A DNA stretch of 64,000 bases from Asparagopsis taxiformis (GCA_030407315.1 JALQPE010000012.1:186001-250000); one strand, 5' to 3'. Shown: positions 37,816 to 46,746, counted from the stretch's first letter. Notes: generated by a model not told the origin, from the sequence alone. A program made the numbers and translations.

Positions 37816-37843
37816 TGTATGCGCATGCGCATGCGCATGCGCA
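37816..37843. repeat. (TGCGCA)x4 palindromic Z-DNA-prone repeat
   Basis: Four exact tandem copies of the hexamer TGCGCA (37820-37843), preceded by TGTA, form 28 bases of strict purine-pyrimidine alternation. The unit and the array are self-complementary. It lies between the CLC stop and the ferredoxin-like start, in a spacer of only 140 bp. It matches the vertebrate NRF1 site (TGCGCATGCGCA) in tandem, but there is no reason to assume that factor here. Confidence 0.85.
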
Positions 37844-37914
37844 AATAAATGTTTAGTTTGGATGCAAACGTGTGCTATTCCATTGATTGGTACAGCACGG
37901 CACGTCTTTGACTC

Positions 37915-38370
37915 ATGGCGGCGGCATTTTCAGGCACTCAGGTTGCATCCATAGCGCAATCGACATGCGGCTCAACGCCAATGGCATGTGCGCGTCAAGG
38001 CGGGGACACAGTGACCGTCACTTATCGTGGTAAACACATTGGCGCGCAGGTAGGACAAACGTTGCGAACGGTGTTGCTCAAAGCCGGTGTACATCCGCAC
38101 AATGGCGGTCTGCTGATCACATGCAGAGGACTAGGAACTTGTGGTACATGTGCCGTCGCTGTACAAAGGGGATCGGTTAAGCCGACCGAGGCTACTTTTC
38201 GAGAATCAACACGACTAAACTTGTTCCCTCACAGCGCTGCTAAATCTCAACAAAAGTGTTTGCGTCTCGCTTGTCAGGTTCGATTGGTGCAAGACATTAC
38301 GGTTTCAAAATATGCCGGCTTCTGGGGTCACCTCGATGACGCGCTGCCCGATTTCGAACAAAACGATTAG
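37915..38370 (+). CDS. Plant-type 2Fe-2S ferredoxin-domain protein, plastid
   Basis: 151 residues. A short presequence-like start (MAAAFSGTQVASIAQSTCGS) precedes a beta-grasp ferredoxin domain: VTVTYRGKHIGAQVGQTLRTVLLKAGV, then the cluster loop ITCRGLGTCGTCAV (Cys ligands in C-R-G-L-G-T-C-G-T-C) and the distant ligand in LRLACQV. Plastid photosynthetic ferredoxins use C-x4-C-x2-C with a Tyr/Ser-rich loop; here the spacing is C-x5-C-x2-C, as in ferredoxin-like proteins of algae and plants, so this is probably not PetF. The C-terminus SKYAGFWGHLDD is conserved-looking. The stop codon lies one base from that of the next gene on the other strand. Confidence 0.85.
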   Translation: MAAAFSGTQVASIAQSTCGSTPMACARQGGDTVTVTYRGKHIGAQVGQTLRTVLLKAGVHPHNGGLLITCRGLGTCGTCAVAVQRGSVKPTEATFRESTRLNLFPHSAAKSQQKCLRLACQVRLVQDITVSKYAGFWGHLDDALPDFEQND

Positions 38371-38371
38371 T

Positions 38372-39188
38372 CTACTCCTCTATACACTTGCCTTTGTATG
38401 CAACACTGACCGTGTGGTACCAATCTGGACATTGTACTTCCTATCGTCACCCAATAAACACACAGTCAGTAATCGCACATCTGCACAAACCTTGATATCA
38501 TGCAACCTACAAAACTTACCTTGAGATGAACATGCTTTCGCTTCTCTCGTTCGCCGCCGCCGGATGGCATCAAACTCCACACGTCATCCACACCATCCAA
38601 TGGCGAATAATATCGACATTCCCGACCATGTTCCGTATCGTATGGTGGAACTAAAACATCAAACACCGCAGTCCATTCTGTAGCATGGAACGAATGAATA
38701 TTTCCTGACGTCGGCGTCAGTGCCGTTACACCGCCAGCTTTAGTAACTGCGAGCTCATGTTGCACTGCCACACTTTCCGCGTTCAAATTGGACCACGAAC
38801 TGGGCACTAAATCGTACGACTGCACTTCAAGTTCACCCCATAGAACGCGCGACACCACAGACATATTCACGTGGTCGTGCAACGGAATACTAGAACCAGG
38901 CGGCATCACAAACACAGCCATGTGTACGTCCTCTTCAGCAGCGACACCGATGTATGCAATAGTGCCTGTACTTTCATATGACGAACCAATGAAATCATGC
39001 TTATGCACTGCAAGATCGTGTTCGGATACTTCTTCGACCGCATGCACGAGCTGACTCAGCTCACCATCCGAGAGAACGACGTCCTCGTGTCGGTCACGCG
39101 ACATGAACGACGGAACGAGCGGTGAAGTTGAACGGCACCGCCTGGCAGCATCGCGTGCAATGTTGGCCACGCGTCTCAGCGCACACAT
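38372..39188 (-). CDS. Cysteine/cysteamine dioxygenase (PCO/ADO family), spliced
   Basis: Exon 1 39188-38520 and exon 2 38440-38372 are joined over a 79-nt intron (GTAAGT, CTGAC motif, GATAG end), giving 245 residues. Unspliced, the frame would end 16 codons after the junction and lose the family-type C-terminus (DWYHTVSVAYKGKC). The cupin core has MAVFVMPPGSSIPLHDHVNMSV (split; iron ligands His 104 and His 106), LWGELEVQSYD and GNIHSFHA (third His). Plant cysteine oxidases and animal ADO use O2 to oxidise N-terminal Cys, making Arg/N-degrons an oxygen sensor. I chose the start MCALRRVANIARDAAR, which resembles the ADO N-terminal helix; an ATG at 39305 is also in frame. Confidence 0.85.
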
Positions 39189-39639
39189 TGTGTGCTCTTG
39201 TGCTGTAATGGAGCGTTTAGTCCATGGAAGAGATTTGCTTGAAAGGTTGCGGATCTGACGAAAGGGAGCATATGGTCTACAAAACAATGACGGTGGAGAA
39301 GACATTTCACACAATTGGGCGCAGCACACAGCAACGATATTTGAGGCTCTTCTTTGCTCCGATAGTTCGTTCAACCAAACGCAAAAGATCGTGCGTCACG
39401 CTGAGTACGAGTCATCCGTTAAACTAAGTAGCCGCCAGTAACCGCTTCCTTTAATAATCTTTCAAAAAATAATGCACATCAATTTTGGCCACGACACGTC
39501 CCGGGGCCCTCTTCACGTGTTTCTATACCATGGACCGAACGACCGACCGACCGGCGGACACTGTCCAAGCGAAGCCCGTCGCTGTGGTGCTGCCATTTCA
39601 CCATCGCATATCCTTGAGCGCATCATCGCCAGCACACCG
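39189..39639. promoter_or_regulatory. Divergent region between dioxygenase and RPA43 genes
   Basis: About 450 bp if the downstream starts are right. Both genes have in-frame ATGs further out (39305 minus, 39472 plus), so the true non-coding spacer may be as short as 166 bp. Confidence 0.4.
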
Positions 39640-41346
39640 ATGACAGTTATCCAACCGCAAACATCATGGCGCCAAGTATCAGCTCGCATTCATTTTGCGC
39701 TCTCACCCCAGCAATTGGCATCCGGTGTTCGTCGTGCAGCAACTCGTCTTGCATTCGACTCACTTCTCATGCGATACAGCCCTTCTCTGGGTGGCGTCGT
39801 TGTGGCACATCGCGGTGGTCTGAAAATTCAAGGTGCTGCTAGATTTATCGCCGCTTCACCATATCCACATCTTGTGGCTACCACCAATCTGCTCGTGTTC
39901 TGTCCACCTCGTGGCGCCTGCATGATGGGCGTAGTTACTCATGTGGGCCCAGATCACGTAGCTATGTCCGTTATGGAGGCCTTCAATGCTGTACTACCGC
40001 TTTCAGGTCTAGAAGACAGGTATACCTTTCAGGACAGAAAGTGGTGTGCCAAGCAGACTCAATGGGATGCTGAAAATCCAGACATTGACACAATCGAAAA
40101 AGGTAGGCAGGTGCGTTTCCTGCTTTCCAAAATAGAACCAACACGCTCAAGACTTTTCCAGATAATAGCTTCACTCGATACGTCTCTGAGGAAAGACGAC
40201 CCCTCCTTACAACCGCTTGGTGTCGTACCGCGTTGTGATGAGGTGATGATTCCTGAACTTCCCGTCTCCAATGAGCATGAAAATGGAGATGATGTGACGA
40301 TGAATAGCCATATGCTAAGTATTAGCAAACGAAGTAAGCCCAGCTTGGAATCAAGTGTAGATATATTTGCAGCAAACGAATTTGGCGACTCACTGATGCT
40401 TGGTCCGCAGAGTGAAACGAAACCGCCTATTCCAAAGAAGCGGCGTCGATTCAGCACTGGTCAAATCGATGGTGGAGACAGTCACGATGCGAAGCGTACG
40501 GCGGCATTGCATAGAGGCGGCGAGGTTGGTGGTGCACATTCAGACGATCAGGAGATAATTTTCGTATCCAACGAACAAGCTTCAGTGCATGATAATATTC
40601 TCACGCAGATAGAATTACCCGACACACTGAGTCAGCCAAATGGTGCATCATCAAAATTAAAGGAGTCGAGTGAAAAATTGGCGCGTCGACTTGAAAAACA
40701 GAAGAGGAAAGAAGAAAGAAAGAGAGAGAAGAAGGAAAGGGCAGAGGAGAAGGAAAGAAGGAGGGAAAAAAGGGGAAAGGAAAAGGCAGAGGAGAAGGAA
40801 AGGAAAAGGGACAAGGCAGATAAGGAAAGGAAAAAGGATAAAAAGGAAAGGGCAGAAGAGAAGGAAAGGAGGAAAGAACGGAAAGAAAGGCGACGACAGG
40901 AAAAAGAGCAGGCCAGTAATGATGTAACCAGAACAGTGGCGGAGACAGCGAATGGACAAAATGCAATGCTAGCTGCTGCGTTGAGAGCAGTAGCGGTTGT
41001 CACAGATGTGGAGAAGACTGCTCGTAGAGCAAAGGAGCTGGAAGAGAAGAATTCCGAAGTGAAGAGCGAGAAGAGCTTAATGTTTACTGCAGTTGGAAAC
41101 GGGGGTGATTTGGTAGAATTGAATGGTTCTAAGAAAAAGAAAAGCAAGCATTCACGGAGTGATAGTGAGAAGAAGAATAAGCGAAAGCGGCATTCTGAGG
41201 GGAAAAGTGAATTGGACGTAGAGTCTGTTGACGGGAGTGACGGAAAGAAATCGAAAAAGAGAAAGCGCATCAAGAGTGAGCTAGACACTAGCGAGATGAA
41301 GCCATCGAAGAAGAAGAAGCGAGAGAGTAAGATGGAGAATCTTTAG
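39640..41346 (+). CDS. RNA polymerase I subunit RPA43-like (POLR1F)
   Basis: 568 residues from MTVIQPQTSW (an ATG at 39472 would add 56 Pro/Gly/His-rich residues). Residues 1-170 match the RPA43/RPB7-like N-terminal and OB domains: FDSLLMRYSPSLGGVVVAH, KIQGAARFIAASPYPHLV, LLVFCPPRGACMMGVVTHVGPDHVAMSVMEAFNAVLP and KGRQVRFLLSKIEP. RPA43 pairs with RPA14-type subunits and binds RRN3 in rRNA transcription. The rest is a disordered, very Lys/Glu/Arg-rich tail with a repeated AEEKER unit (about 345-430) and nucleolar-type KKKK clusters (KKKKRES near the end), also common in RPA43 tails. The coding strand there is almost purely purine. Confidence 0.82.
   Translation: MTVIQPQTSWRQVSARIHFALSPQQLASGVRRAATRLAFDSLLMRYSPSLGGVVVAHRGGLKIQGAARFIAASPYPHLVATTNLLVFCPPRGACMMGVVTHVGPDHVAMSVMEAFNAVLPLSGLEDRYTFQDRKWCAKQTQWDAENPDIDTIEKGRQVRFLLSKIEPTRSRLFQIIASLDTSLRKDDPSLQPLGVVPRCDEVMIPELPVSNEHENGDDVTMNSHMLSISKRSKPSLESSVDIFAANEFGDSLMLGPQSETKPPIPKKRRRFSTGQIDGGDSHDAKRTAALHRGGEVGGAHSDDQEIIFVSNEQASVHDNILTQIELPDTLSQPNGASSKLKESSEKLARRLEKQKRKEERKREKKERAEEKERRREKRGKEKAEEKERKRDKADKERKKDKKERAEEKERRKERKERRRQEKEQASNDVTRTVAETANGQNAMLAAALRAVAVVTDVEKTARRAKELEEKNSEVKSEKSLMFTAVGNGGDLVELNGSKKKKSKHSRSDSEKKNKRKRHSEGKSELDVESVDGSDGKKSKKRKRIKSELDTSEMKPSKKKKRESKMENL
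40693..40905 (+). repeat. Polypurine low-complexity tract inside the RPA43 tail
   Basis: About 210 bases with over 90 percent purine on the plus strand, encoding a Lys/Glu/Arg helix. A 19-base unit (gGCAGAGGAGAAGGAAAG) recurs imperfectly near 40739, 40784 and 40849, so the tract probably grew by tandem duplication. The complementary strand shows long but meaningless Ser/Phe/Leu frames. Confidence 0.75.
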
Positions 41347-41523
41347 GCGGGGAATAGATGGATAAACATGTTCACAGTTGATCTTCAATATTCAAATATC
41401 TATAGTACTTCTATTCAGACGTGTTGTCAAAGGTACCCAAAGCCCACCGTGGCACTATGCAACAATTACAATTAAGTTTGGATAAACACTTGCCAGGCAT
41501 GGCATCAAGCTGGGAGGAAGTGG

Positions 41524-42282
41524 CTAACCTTGCGGAGGGCGCTTGGGTGTTTGTTTGCTGTTGATAATGTTATTGGAATCCATAAACTGCTGCACCCAAC
41601 GTGTAGTAATCTTGGGAATGTTGTCGGGTGAATAAGCGGGATTCGAATTCCACATCAACAAATGGGTTGCGGTAGTCTTGAGCAGCGAGTTGTTAATCTT
41701 GGTAGCTGATCTACGCATGCGATTGTACTCAGCCAATAAGTCACGATACAAAGCAGCCACCCAGGGAGCCTGTTTCCTTCCACGACCCGGTGCAGCCTTG
41801 CGATTCCTCAGCCTCTTTACCGAGTCACTGGCGAGCAAAGAGGAGGCGGCCTTGAAGGAATGACGTGTCTTGTACCAACGACTGGCCTTCATCAAGTTTG
41901 CTTTCATAGCGCCGCGGAACACGTCTGTGAAATAGTTGACAGCCTTTGAAGGCAGATGTTTCTCGCCAGCGGCCTCCTGCTGCTCCATCCAGGCGATGAC
42001 CTCTCTACGCTGCGAAATGGTGGAAACATGCTGGAGGGAGCGCTTGCGCTGCGGACGAGCGGCTGTGAGGAGCGTCTGTGTGACAGTGGCAGGGGCAGTT
42101 ATCTTGGGCGTGACGACAGCAGTGGATGATGCATCGCATGGCGCAGCATCTGGCAGAGGAGTTGCATTGTCGCGGGGAACGCTGATTGTTTCAGGGTCTG
42201 TCAGAGCAGTGAAGAGACTTGGATTAGTAGATGTAGCGACATCGGCGGACGGTTGAGCAACGGACGTATCCTGCTTGAACAT
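41524..42282 (-). CDS. CENP-B/Tc5-type helix-turn-helix DNA-binding protein
   Basis: A 252-residue protein starting at MFKQDTSVAQPS (an upstream ATG at 42441 gives a leader-like extension). After a Thr/Pro-rich disordered region, residues 100-170 resemble the first (psq-like) HTH (ISQRREVIAWMEQQEAAGEKHLPSKAVNYF). Residues 180-245 resemble the second CENP-B-type domain of Tc5/pogo transposases: GRGRKQAPWVAALYRDLLAEY, LLKTTATHLL, ITTRWVQQFMDSNNI. The DDE nuclease domain is missing: the frame stops shortly after. It may be a domesticated transposase DNA-binding module or a truncated copy. No terminal inverted repeats or target duplications were seen nearby. A 3' exon cannot be ruled out. Confidence 0.62.
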   Translation of the reverse strand: MFKQDTSVAQPSADVATSTNPSLFTALTDPETISVPRDNATPLPDAAPCDASSTAVVTPKITAPATVTQTLLTAARPQRKRSLQHVSTISQRREVIAWMEQQEAAGEKHLPSKAVNYFTDVFRGAMKANLMKASRWYKTRHSFKAASSLLASDSVKRLRNRKAAPGRGRKQAPWVAALYRDLLAEYNRMRRSATKINNSLLKTTATHLLMWNSNPAYSPDNIPKITTRWVQQFMDSNNIINSKQTPKRPPQG

Positions 42283-42835
42283 TGCGGAGGAGGTTGGAGA
42301 GAAGAAGATGAAAGTGGTAAAGTGGCGGTACACAGTTGAAGATAGTGTGCTTTGTGGTGGTCCGGTACAAAGACCGTCTGGACCGAATTGTGTCTGGTGG
42401 AGTGTAAATAGAGTTTGTATCATATAGTTGCCCAAGATCATGGTCAGCGCTGCAGAGATATCTCAAGTAAATTTGCGCCAATCATCTGTGCGGATCGCAT
42501 GGCCCTTGAATTTCAACTGAAAAGAAATGCACGTGCCGCTCTGATCTTGATCAAGGAGCCAATCAAATGATCCAAAGTGTGCGGGAAGCAGCAGCGATTT
42601 GCAGCCGCATAACATTTTCAATCTCCCGAGTCGTTCACTTTGTTATGCCATACGCTCATTTGATACCATCCCTTTTTTTGCTCATCTACCATTGACATTT
42701 CTCCCTCAAGCTACGCCTCACATTTTTCCGTCAAAGTGGACTGCAGGGATAACCCAAGACATAACAACATCGCCTCCTTTCTCATCCCTTCTTCCTTCTT
42801 TGCCATCTAATCAACGCCCTCTTCTTGTCCTCCAC
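42283..42835. promoter_or_regulatory. Bidirectional promoter region, HTH protein and GCSH
   Basis: 553 bp between divergent genes. The GCSH side is pyrimidine-rich just before the ATG. No other gene recognised. Confidence 0.4.
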
Positions 42836-43384
42836 ATGGCTACCATGCTTCGCTCTGCATTTTCCTTGCGCACTGCTGTGCAAACAGCTGCTCGCGCTCG
42901 CTTTGCGCCCGCCTCCAACCGCCTCCTTTCTACATGTATGTCGCCCTATAATTTTCTCCCACCCCTTGCTCTCGCTTGTATCTAACACACAAATCTCCCC
43001 ATCTCAGATCCCTCCGACCGGAAATACAATCAATCACATGAGTGGGTGAAAGTGGACGGTGACATCGCAACGGTAGGTATTACCCATCATGCTCAGGCCG
43101 AACTAGGTGACATCGTTTTCGCTGAGCTCCCCCAGGTTGGCTCCGAGGCCAATGCAGGAAAGCAAGCTGCCACCGTGGAGAGTGTGAAGGCATCTGCTGA
43201 AATTTATGCTCCCATATCAGGTGAGGTTGTTGGTGTCAACAATGAACTTGAGAGCAACCCCGAGCTCATCAATAGTGATCCACATGAAAATGGATGGATG
43301 TTCCAGGTGAAGCTCTCCGATCCCTCTAGCCTTGATGCGATGCTGGAGTCTGACGCGTACGAAAAGAGTCTCGAAGAGAAGTAG
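42836..43384 (+). CDS. GCSH: Glycine cleavage system H protein, mitochondrial (spliced)
   Basis: Exon 1 42836-42935 and exon 2 43008-43384 flank a 72-nt intron (GTATGT, CTAAC motif, CTCAG end), giving 158 residues. Exon 1 is a clean mitochondrial presequence (MATMLRSAFSLRTAVQTAAR). The mature part has YNQSHEWVKVDGDIATVGIT and the lipoyl hairpin ATVESVKASAEIYAP with lipoyl-Lys 94. It shuttles the aminomethyl group of glycine between the P, T and L proteins, and is essential in photorespiration. The splice restores S-T-Y-P-S-D exactly as in relatives. This gene provides a good reference intron for the window. Confidence 0.96.
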
Positions 43385-43645
43385 ACTTTTGCGCCCCTAG
43401 ATATTGTTGCTGCCAAGTGTTGGATGTGGTCGCTAGCACGCAACATAAACTCCCTTCGCGCCGTCTAGCGTTTTGATAGCCGCTCTATAAAACACTGTCA
43501 GAATACTTTGTTCCAACCCGTTTGCAAACTCTTCAATTTCTTTAACTGCTTCTCGCATCTACAATATACAATACGACTACATCGTTCACGTGCAGCCGCC
43601 CATACTGCAGTAAAAATGGCCTGTGTGTGAGCGACCACTACTCAA

Positions 43646-44797
43646 CTATTTCCTTTGATTATCTTGAAAGTTGCGGAACTTTCGCTCAAGAGCATCGTCA
43701 TCCAGATACGAACCTGATGGTGGTGGTAGAGGGTCCAACCCTCCTGGACCGTGTGGTTGATCGAGAGGGGGCGGCGCACTTGGTGGCGCACTGGGCAGTG
43801 AACCCGGTGGTGCGCCTGGAGGAGCGTTGGTAGCATACGGATCGAAACTCGGTGGCGCAGATGGGTACAATGTACCTGGAGCGTTGCTTGAAGGGTCAAA
43901 CGGAGCAGCTGCCATCTGTGGTGGCATTCCACCACCACCAGGGAAGGGTGGCATATTAGAATATGAAGGACCAGGGATGTTCATTGGCGGCGCACTGGCA
44001 TAGTCAAAGGGCGGTGCACTTGCATTCGGTGGAATGTTAGTTGGGTGCGGAGCTGGAACATAGTATGAGGGGCCACCACCACCACCACCACCTCCGAAAT
44101 TTCCACTACCTCCTCCATAGTTGAAGGCTTCTGGCTCTGGCGGGGGGATCCAGCTTAGGTTGTGTTCCTTTGCGATTGTACTCAATTCTTCTAGAATCAG
44201 ATAGCCGTCAGGAGTACCACCCTCCAGCTTGGCAGCCAGTAATTTGTTAATATACTGTACATTGTTGCCTTCGCGACGACCGATGGGCTCGATGACATGG
44301 GCACCAAAATGGGAACTGAACATGTTGGTAACCTGATGCAGTTCCGGAAGATTCATTCTAGTACTAGCATACACAATGGATGCAACCGACTCCTTGATAT
44401 CCGTAGAAGTTGCATCGAAATCTCGCTGGACGGAAAAAACGGTATGTGACGAACCAAGAAGTTCTACATAGGTTGTCATGATGTCGAAACCAGCCACAGT
44501 ATTCTTTTCGCGCAGAACACGTTCACAAAGAATCCTCGCCAGAGGATCTTTTCCAGCGTTGAGATGTTCGGCAATTTGCTGGCGAGTCGAGTTGATTTCA
44601 TTATCCTTCTTGCCGCGCTGAATTTCCATACGGCCCTTGGCCATCTTGAGCTGAATCTTGAAGCGTTTAGCATCCCAGGCAACTTGAACGGGAGGAGGCG
44701 GGTGTGATTGCGTGGCAGCAGGGGTGACCGGTGGTTGAGACGGGGCACCTTTAGAGCCGAGGCCGACTTTGCGACCGAGGGCTCCCTTGAAACCCAT
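43646..44797 (-). CDS. IST1: IST1, ESCRT-III regulator of VPS4
   Basis: 383 residues. The N-terminal 190 residues are a canonical IST1 domain: KRFKIQLKMAKGRMEIQRGK, TRQQIAEHLNAGKDPLARIL (the conserved long helix), YVELLGSSHTVFS, LPELHQVTNMFSSHFG, and NVQYINKLLA near 185. A Gly/Pro/Ser-rich disordered linker follows, with poly-Gly and many PPSAPP units. The C-terminus DDDALERKFRNFQDNQRK is a typical MIM1 helix for binding the VPS4 MIT domain (family pattern D..L..RF..L). It acts in multivesicular body sorting and cytokinesis. A second, divergent paralogue lies at 24448-25761. Confidence 0.93.
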   Translation of the reverse strand: MGFKGALGRKVGLGSKGAPSQPPVTPAATQSHPPPPVQVAWDAKRFKIQLKMAKGRMEIQRGKKDNEINSTRQQIAEHLNAGKDPLARILCERVLREKNTVAGFDIMTTYVELLGSSHTVFSVQRDFDATSTDIKESVASIVYASTRMNLPELHQVTNMFSSHFGAHVIEPIGRREGNNVQYINKLLAAKLEGGTPDGYLILEELSTIAKEHNLSWIPPPEPEAFNYGGGSGNFGGGGGGGGPSYYVPAPHPTNIPPNASAPPFDYASAPPMNIPGPSYSNMPPFPGGGGMPPQMAAAPFDPSSNAPGTLYPSAPPSFDPYATNAPPGAPPGSLPSAPPSAPPPLDQPHGPGGLDPLPPPSGSYLDDDALERKFRNFQDNQRK

Positions 44798-45204
44798 TGG
44801 AATAGGTGTTACGATGAGCGGGTAGTTACTGCGATAGAGCGACCAAGGTTCGGTAATTTGGTTGTGGAACGTTGTTCAGTGACGACAGAAGTGGTTCGAC
44901 GTTGGGTTTTGAAATACGACGCGGCTGGAGGTGTCGCTAGGATGGCATCCAGCGATGTGTTAAAACGGAATTGGAGACGACATATGGAAGAGATGAAATT
45001 CATTTTATACCTGTATTTTATTCGGTTAGACTCATCCAATTCGATAGTAAGAGTTTGCAGCCCAGCAATGTAGTCCAACAATGACGTTCCAGAATGTTGT
45101 ACTTGGCTGCTGTAGCCATGTACTTCCCTCCCAATGGGACAATAATATCAAAGACCTGGTCACGTCCTGGTCATAACTGTTGTTCGTGTAAGTACCATCT
45201 GTTC
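44798..45204. other. Intergenic region upstream of IST1, 3' of tRNA-Glu
   Basis: About 400 bp with no supported gene. It should contain the IST1 promoter on the minus strand. Confidence 0.4.
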
Positions 45205-45210
45205 AAAAAA
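45205..45210 (-). terminator. Pol III poly-T terminator of tRNA-Glu
   Basis: A run of six T on the minus strand starts five bases after the tRNA 3' end, the standard RNA polymerase III stop signal. Confidence 0.85.
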
Positions 45211-45214
45211 TCTC

Positions 45215-45286
45215 TTCCCCCACGGGGAATTGAACCCCGGCCTCCCGAGTGAGAGTCGGAAATCCTAACCACTAGACCATAGGGGA
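45215..45286 (-). tRNA. tRNA-Glu (anticodon CUC)
   Basis: 72 bases including the discriminator A, no intron and no encoded CCA. It folds fully: acceptor stem TCCCCTA with TGGGGGA, D arm with box A TGGTCTAGTGG, anticodon stem TCCGA/TCGGG around loop CTCTCAC (anticodon CTC, reading GAG), and T arm CGGGG-TTCAATT-CCCCG (box B GGTTCAATTCC). The sequence is eukaryotic nuclear in type. A poly-T terminator follows. Confidence 0.96.
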
Positions 45287-45489
45287 AGCTACTTGCTTGA
45301 TAATGGAGCCTTCCACAATGGTATTTAAATAAATTTTTAATTTAAATTTTCAAGATCAGACAGATACCAGCAAGAAGTATTCAGGCGAGCCGAATGGTTT
45401 GATGACTTGAAGAGATTGCGGCATGCCAAAGAGAAATTGCAAATATCTCTAGCACTCTACGTTCAGTCGCATCTTCTGTCCAAACAACC

Positions 45490-46746
45490 ATGATGCAGTT
45501 GGCATTGCAAACAATGACCTTTGCATCACCACCACCCATGCTGAGCAACAGAAAAGGTTTGTCCACACAAGCTCGCAAACAACACTGCACCAACCGCAAT
45601 ATCTCTGCCGTAATGGAGCCGCAGCCACGTATAAATCGTACCTACAATCCGGAAGATCACATTCGTCCATCGCTGAGGAACTTGGATCCGTACACGCCAA
45701 TCGTTCCCTACGAAGTATTAGCGCAACGTCTCGGCCGTGATCCATCTCAAATTGTCAAACTCGATGCAAATGAAAACCCATATGGTCCATCACCGAATGT
45801 TGTAGACGCCCTAGCCGAAGCTGCCTTCCTACACATTTATCCCGACCCCGAGTCCACCATGCTTCGTGATGCACTGCAAGACTACACTAGTGTTCCCCGT
45901 GACTATATAATGGCCGGTGCTGGAGCGGACGAGTTGATCGATCTGCTCTTCCGTCTTTTCATCACCCCTGGCTCTGGACAGTCCATTGTAAATTGCCCGC
46001 CTACATTCGGCATGTACAAATTTGATGCTGACGTAAACGGCGCGGAAACTATCAACGTACCACGCTCGAAGGATACATTCGAAGTTGATGTAGATGCCGT
46101 AGAGAAGCTCTTTGAAGGAGAAAGCTCCTCTCACCCGAGGATGGTCTTTGTGGCCAGTCCGAATAATCCCGACGGTTCAACGCTCTCTGATGCCGCTCTG
46201 CGTCGTCTGCTCGCACTTCCGACCCTCGTTGTTTTGGACGAGGCTTACTTTGAATTTGCAGACGATAACCGGATAACCTGGGTGCCAGAGTACGACAACC
46301 TGATCGTTCTGCGCACGTTCTCCAAATGGGCTGCGTTGGCTGGAATGCGAATAGGCTATGGTGCATTCCCGCTGCGTGTTATTAAGCATTTGTGGAAAAT
46401 TAAACAGCCTTACAATGTCTCAGTTGCCTCTCAAATTGCTGCCAAAGCTTCCATCGAAGGTAAGGCAGATCTTCTTGGAAAGGTAAATCGCTTACTTGTG
46501 CAGCGGGCTGAATTCTACGAAAAGGTCGCAAACTACTCGTGGTTGTCTCCTTTTCCTTCTCAGTCCAACTATGTATTGTGTCGGGTCGGTGAAGGGCGCA
46601 CTGCAAAAGATATTGTGAATGGTCTCATTGATAGAGGTATTCTTGTTCGTTACTACTCTAGCCCAGGACTATCCGATTGTATTCGAGTATCAATGGGAAC
46701 GGAGGACCAGATGGCGAGGCTATACGAGGCCCTCGAAGAATTATAG
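45490..46746 (+). CDS. hisC: Histidinol-phosphate aminotransferase, plastid
   Basis: A 418-residue PLP enzyme of fold type I. It makes histidinol phosphate from imidazole-acetol phosphate in histidine synthesis, which in plants and algae is plastid-located. The first 45 residues are a transit-like presequence (MMQLALQTMTFASPPPMLSN, then basic). Core motifs: LDANENPYGPSPNV, AGAGADELIDLL, PTFGMYKF, ASPNNPDGS, VVLDEAYFEF, and TFSKWAALAGMRIGYG with the PLP-binding Lys near 279. The C-terminal IRVSMGTEDQM contributes the substrate-phosphate Arg. An AT-rich stretch (45330-45355) precedes the gene. Intronless. Confidence 0.95.
   Translation: MMQLALQTMTFASPPPMLSNRKGLSTQARKQHCTNRNISAVMEPQPRINRTYNPEDHIRPSLRNLDPYTPIVPYEVLAQRLGRDPSQIVKLDANENPYGPSPNVVDALAEAAFLHIYPDPESTMLRDALQDYTSVPRDYIMAGAGADELIDLLFRLFITPGSGQSIVNCPPTFGMYKFDADVNGAETINVPRSKDTFEVDVDAVEKLFEGESSSHPRMVFVASPNNPDGSTLSDAALRRLLALPTLVVLDEAYFEFADDNRITWVPEYDNLIVLRTFSKWAALAGMRIGYGAFPLRVIKHLWKIKQPYNVSVASQIAAKASIEGKADLLGKVNRLLVQRAEFYEKVANYSWLSPFPSQSNYVLCRVGEGRTAKDIVNGLIDRGILVRYYSSPGLSDCIRVSMGTEDQMARLYEALEEL

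Noticed and set aside
37820..37843. Tandem TGCGCA units as a CRISPR-like or telomere-like array
   Set aside because: Units are directly adjacent without spacers and only four in number; it is a simple palindromic repeat.
38472..38519. Unspliced C-terminus of the thiol dioxygenase (VSFVGCMISR...)
   Set aside because: It begins with a perfect GTAAGT donor; splicing gives a family-like C-terminus instead. A 39-nt intron to the nearer AG was also considered but is far shorter than all others.
40632..41288. Long minus-strand frame (218 codons) of Ser, Phe and Leu
   Set aside because: Shadow of the polypurine tail of the RPA43 gene; no domain and no start context.
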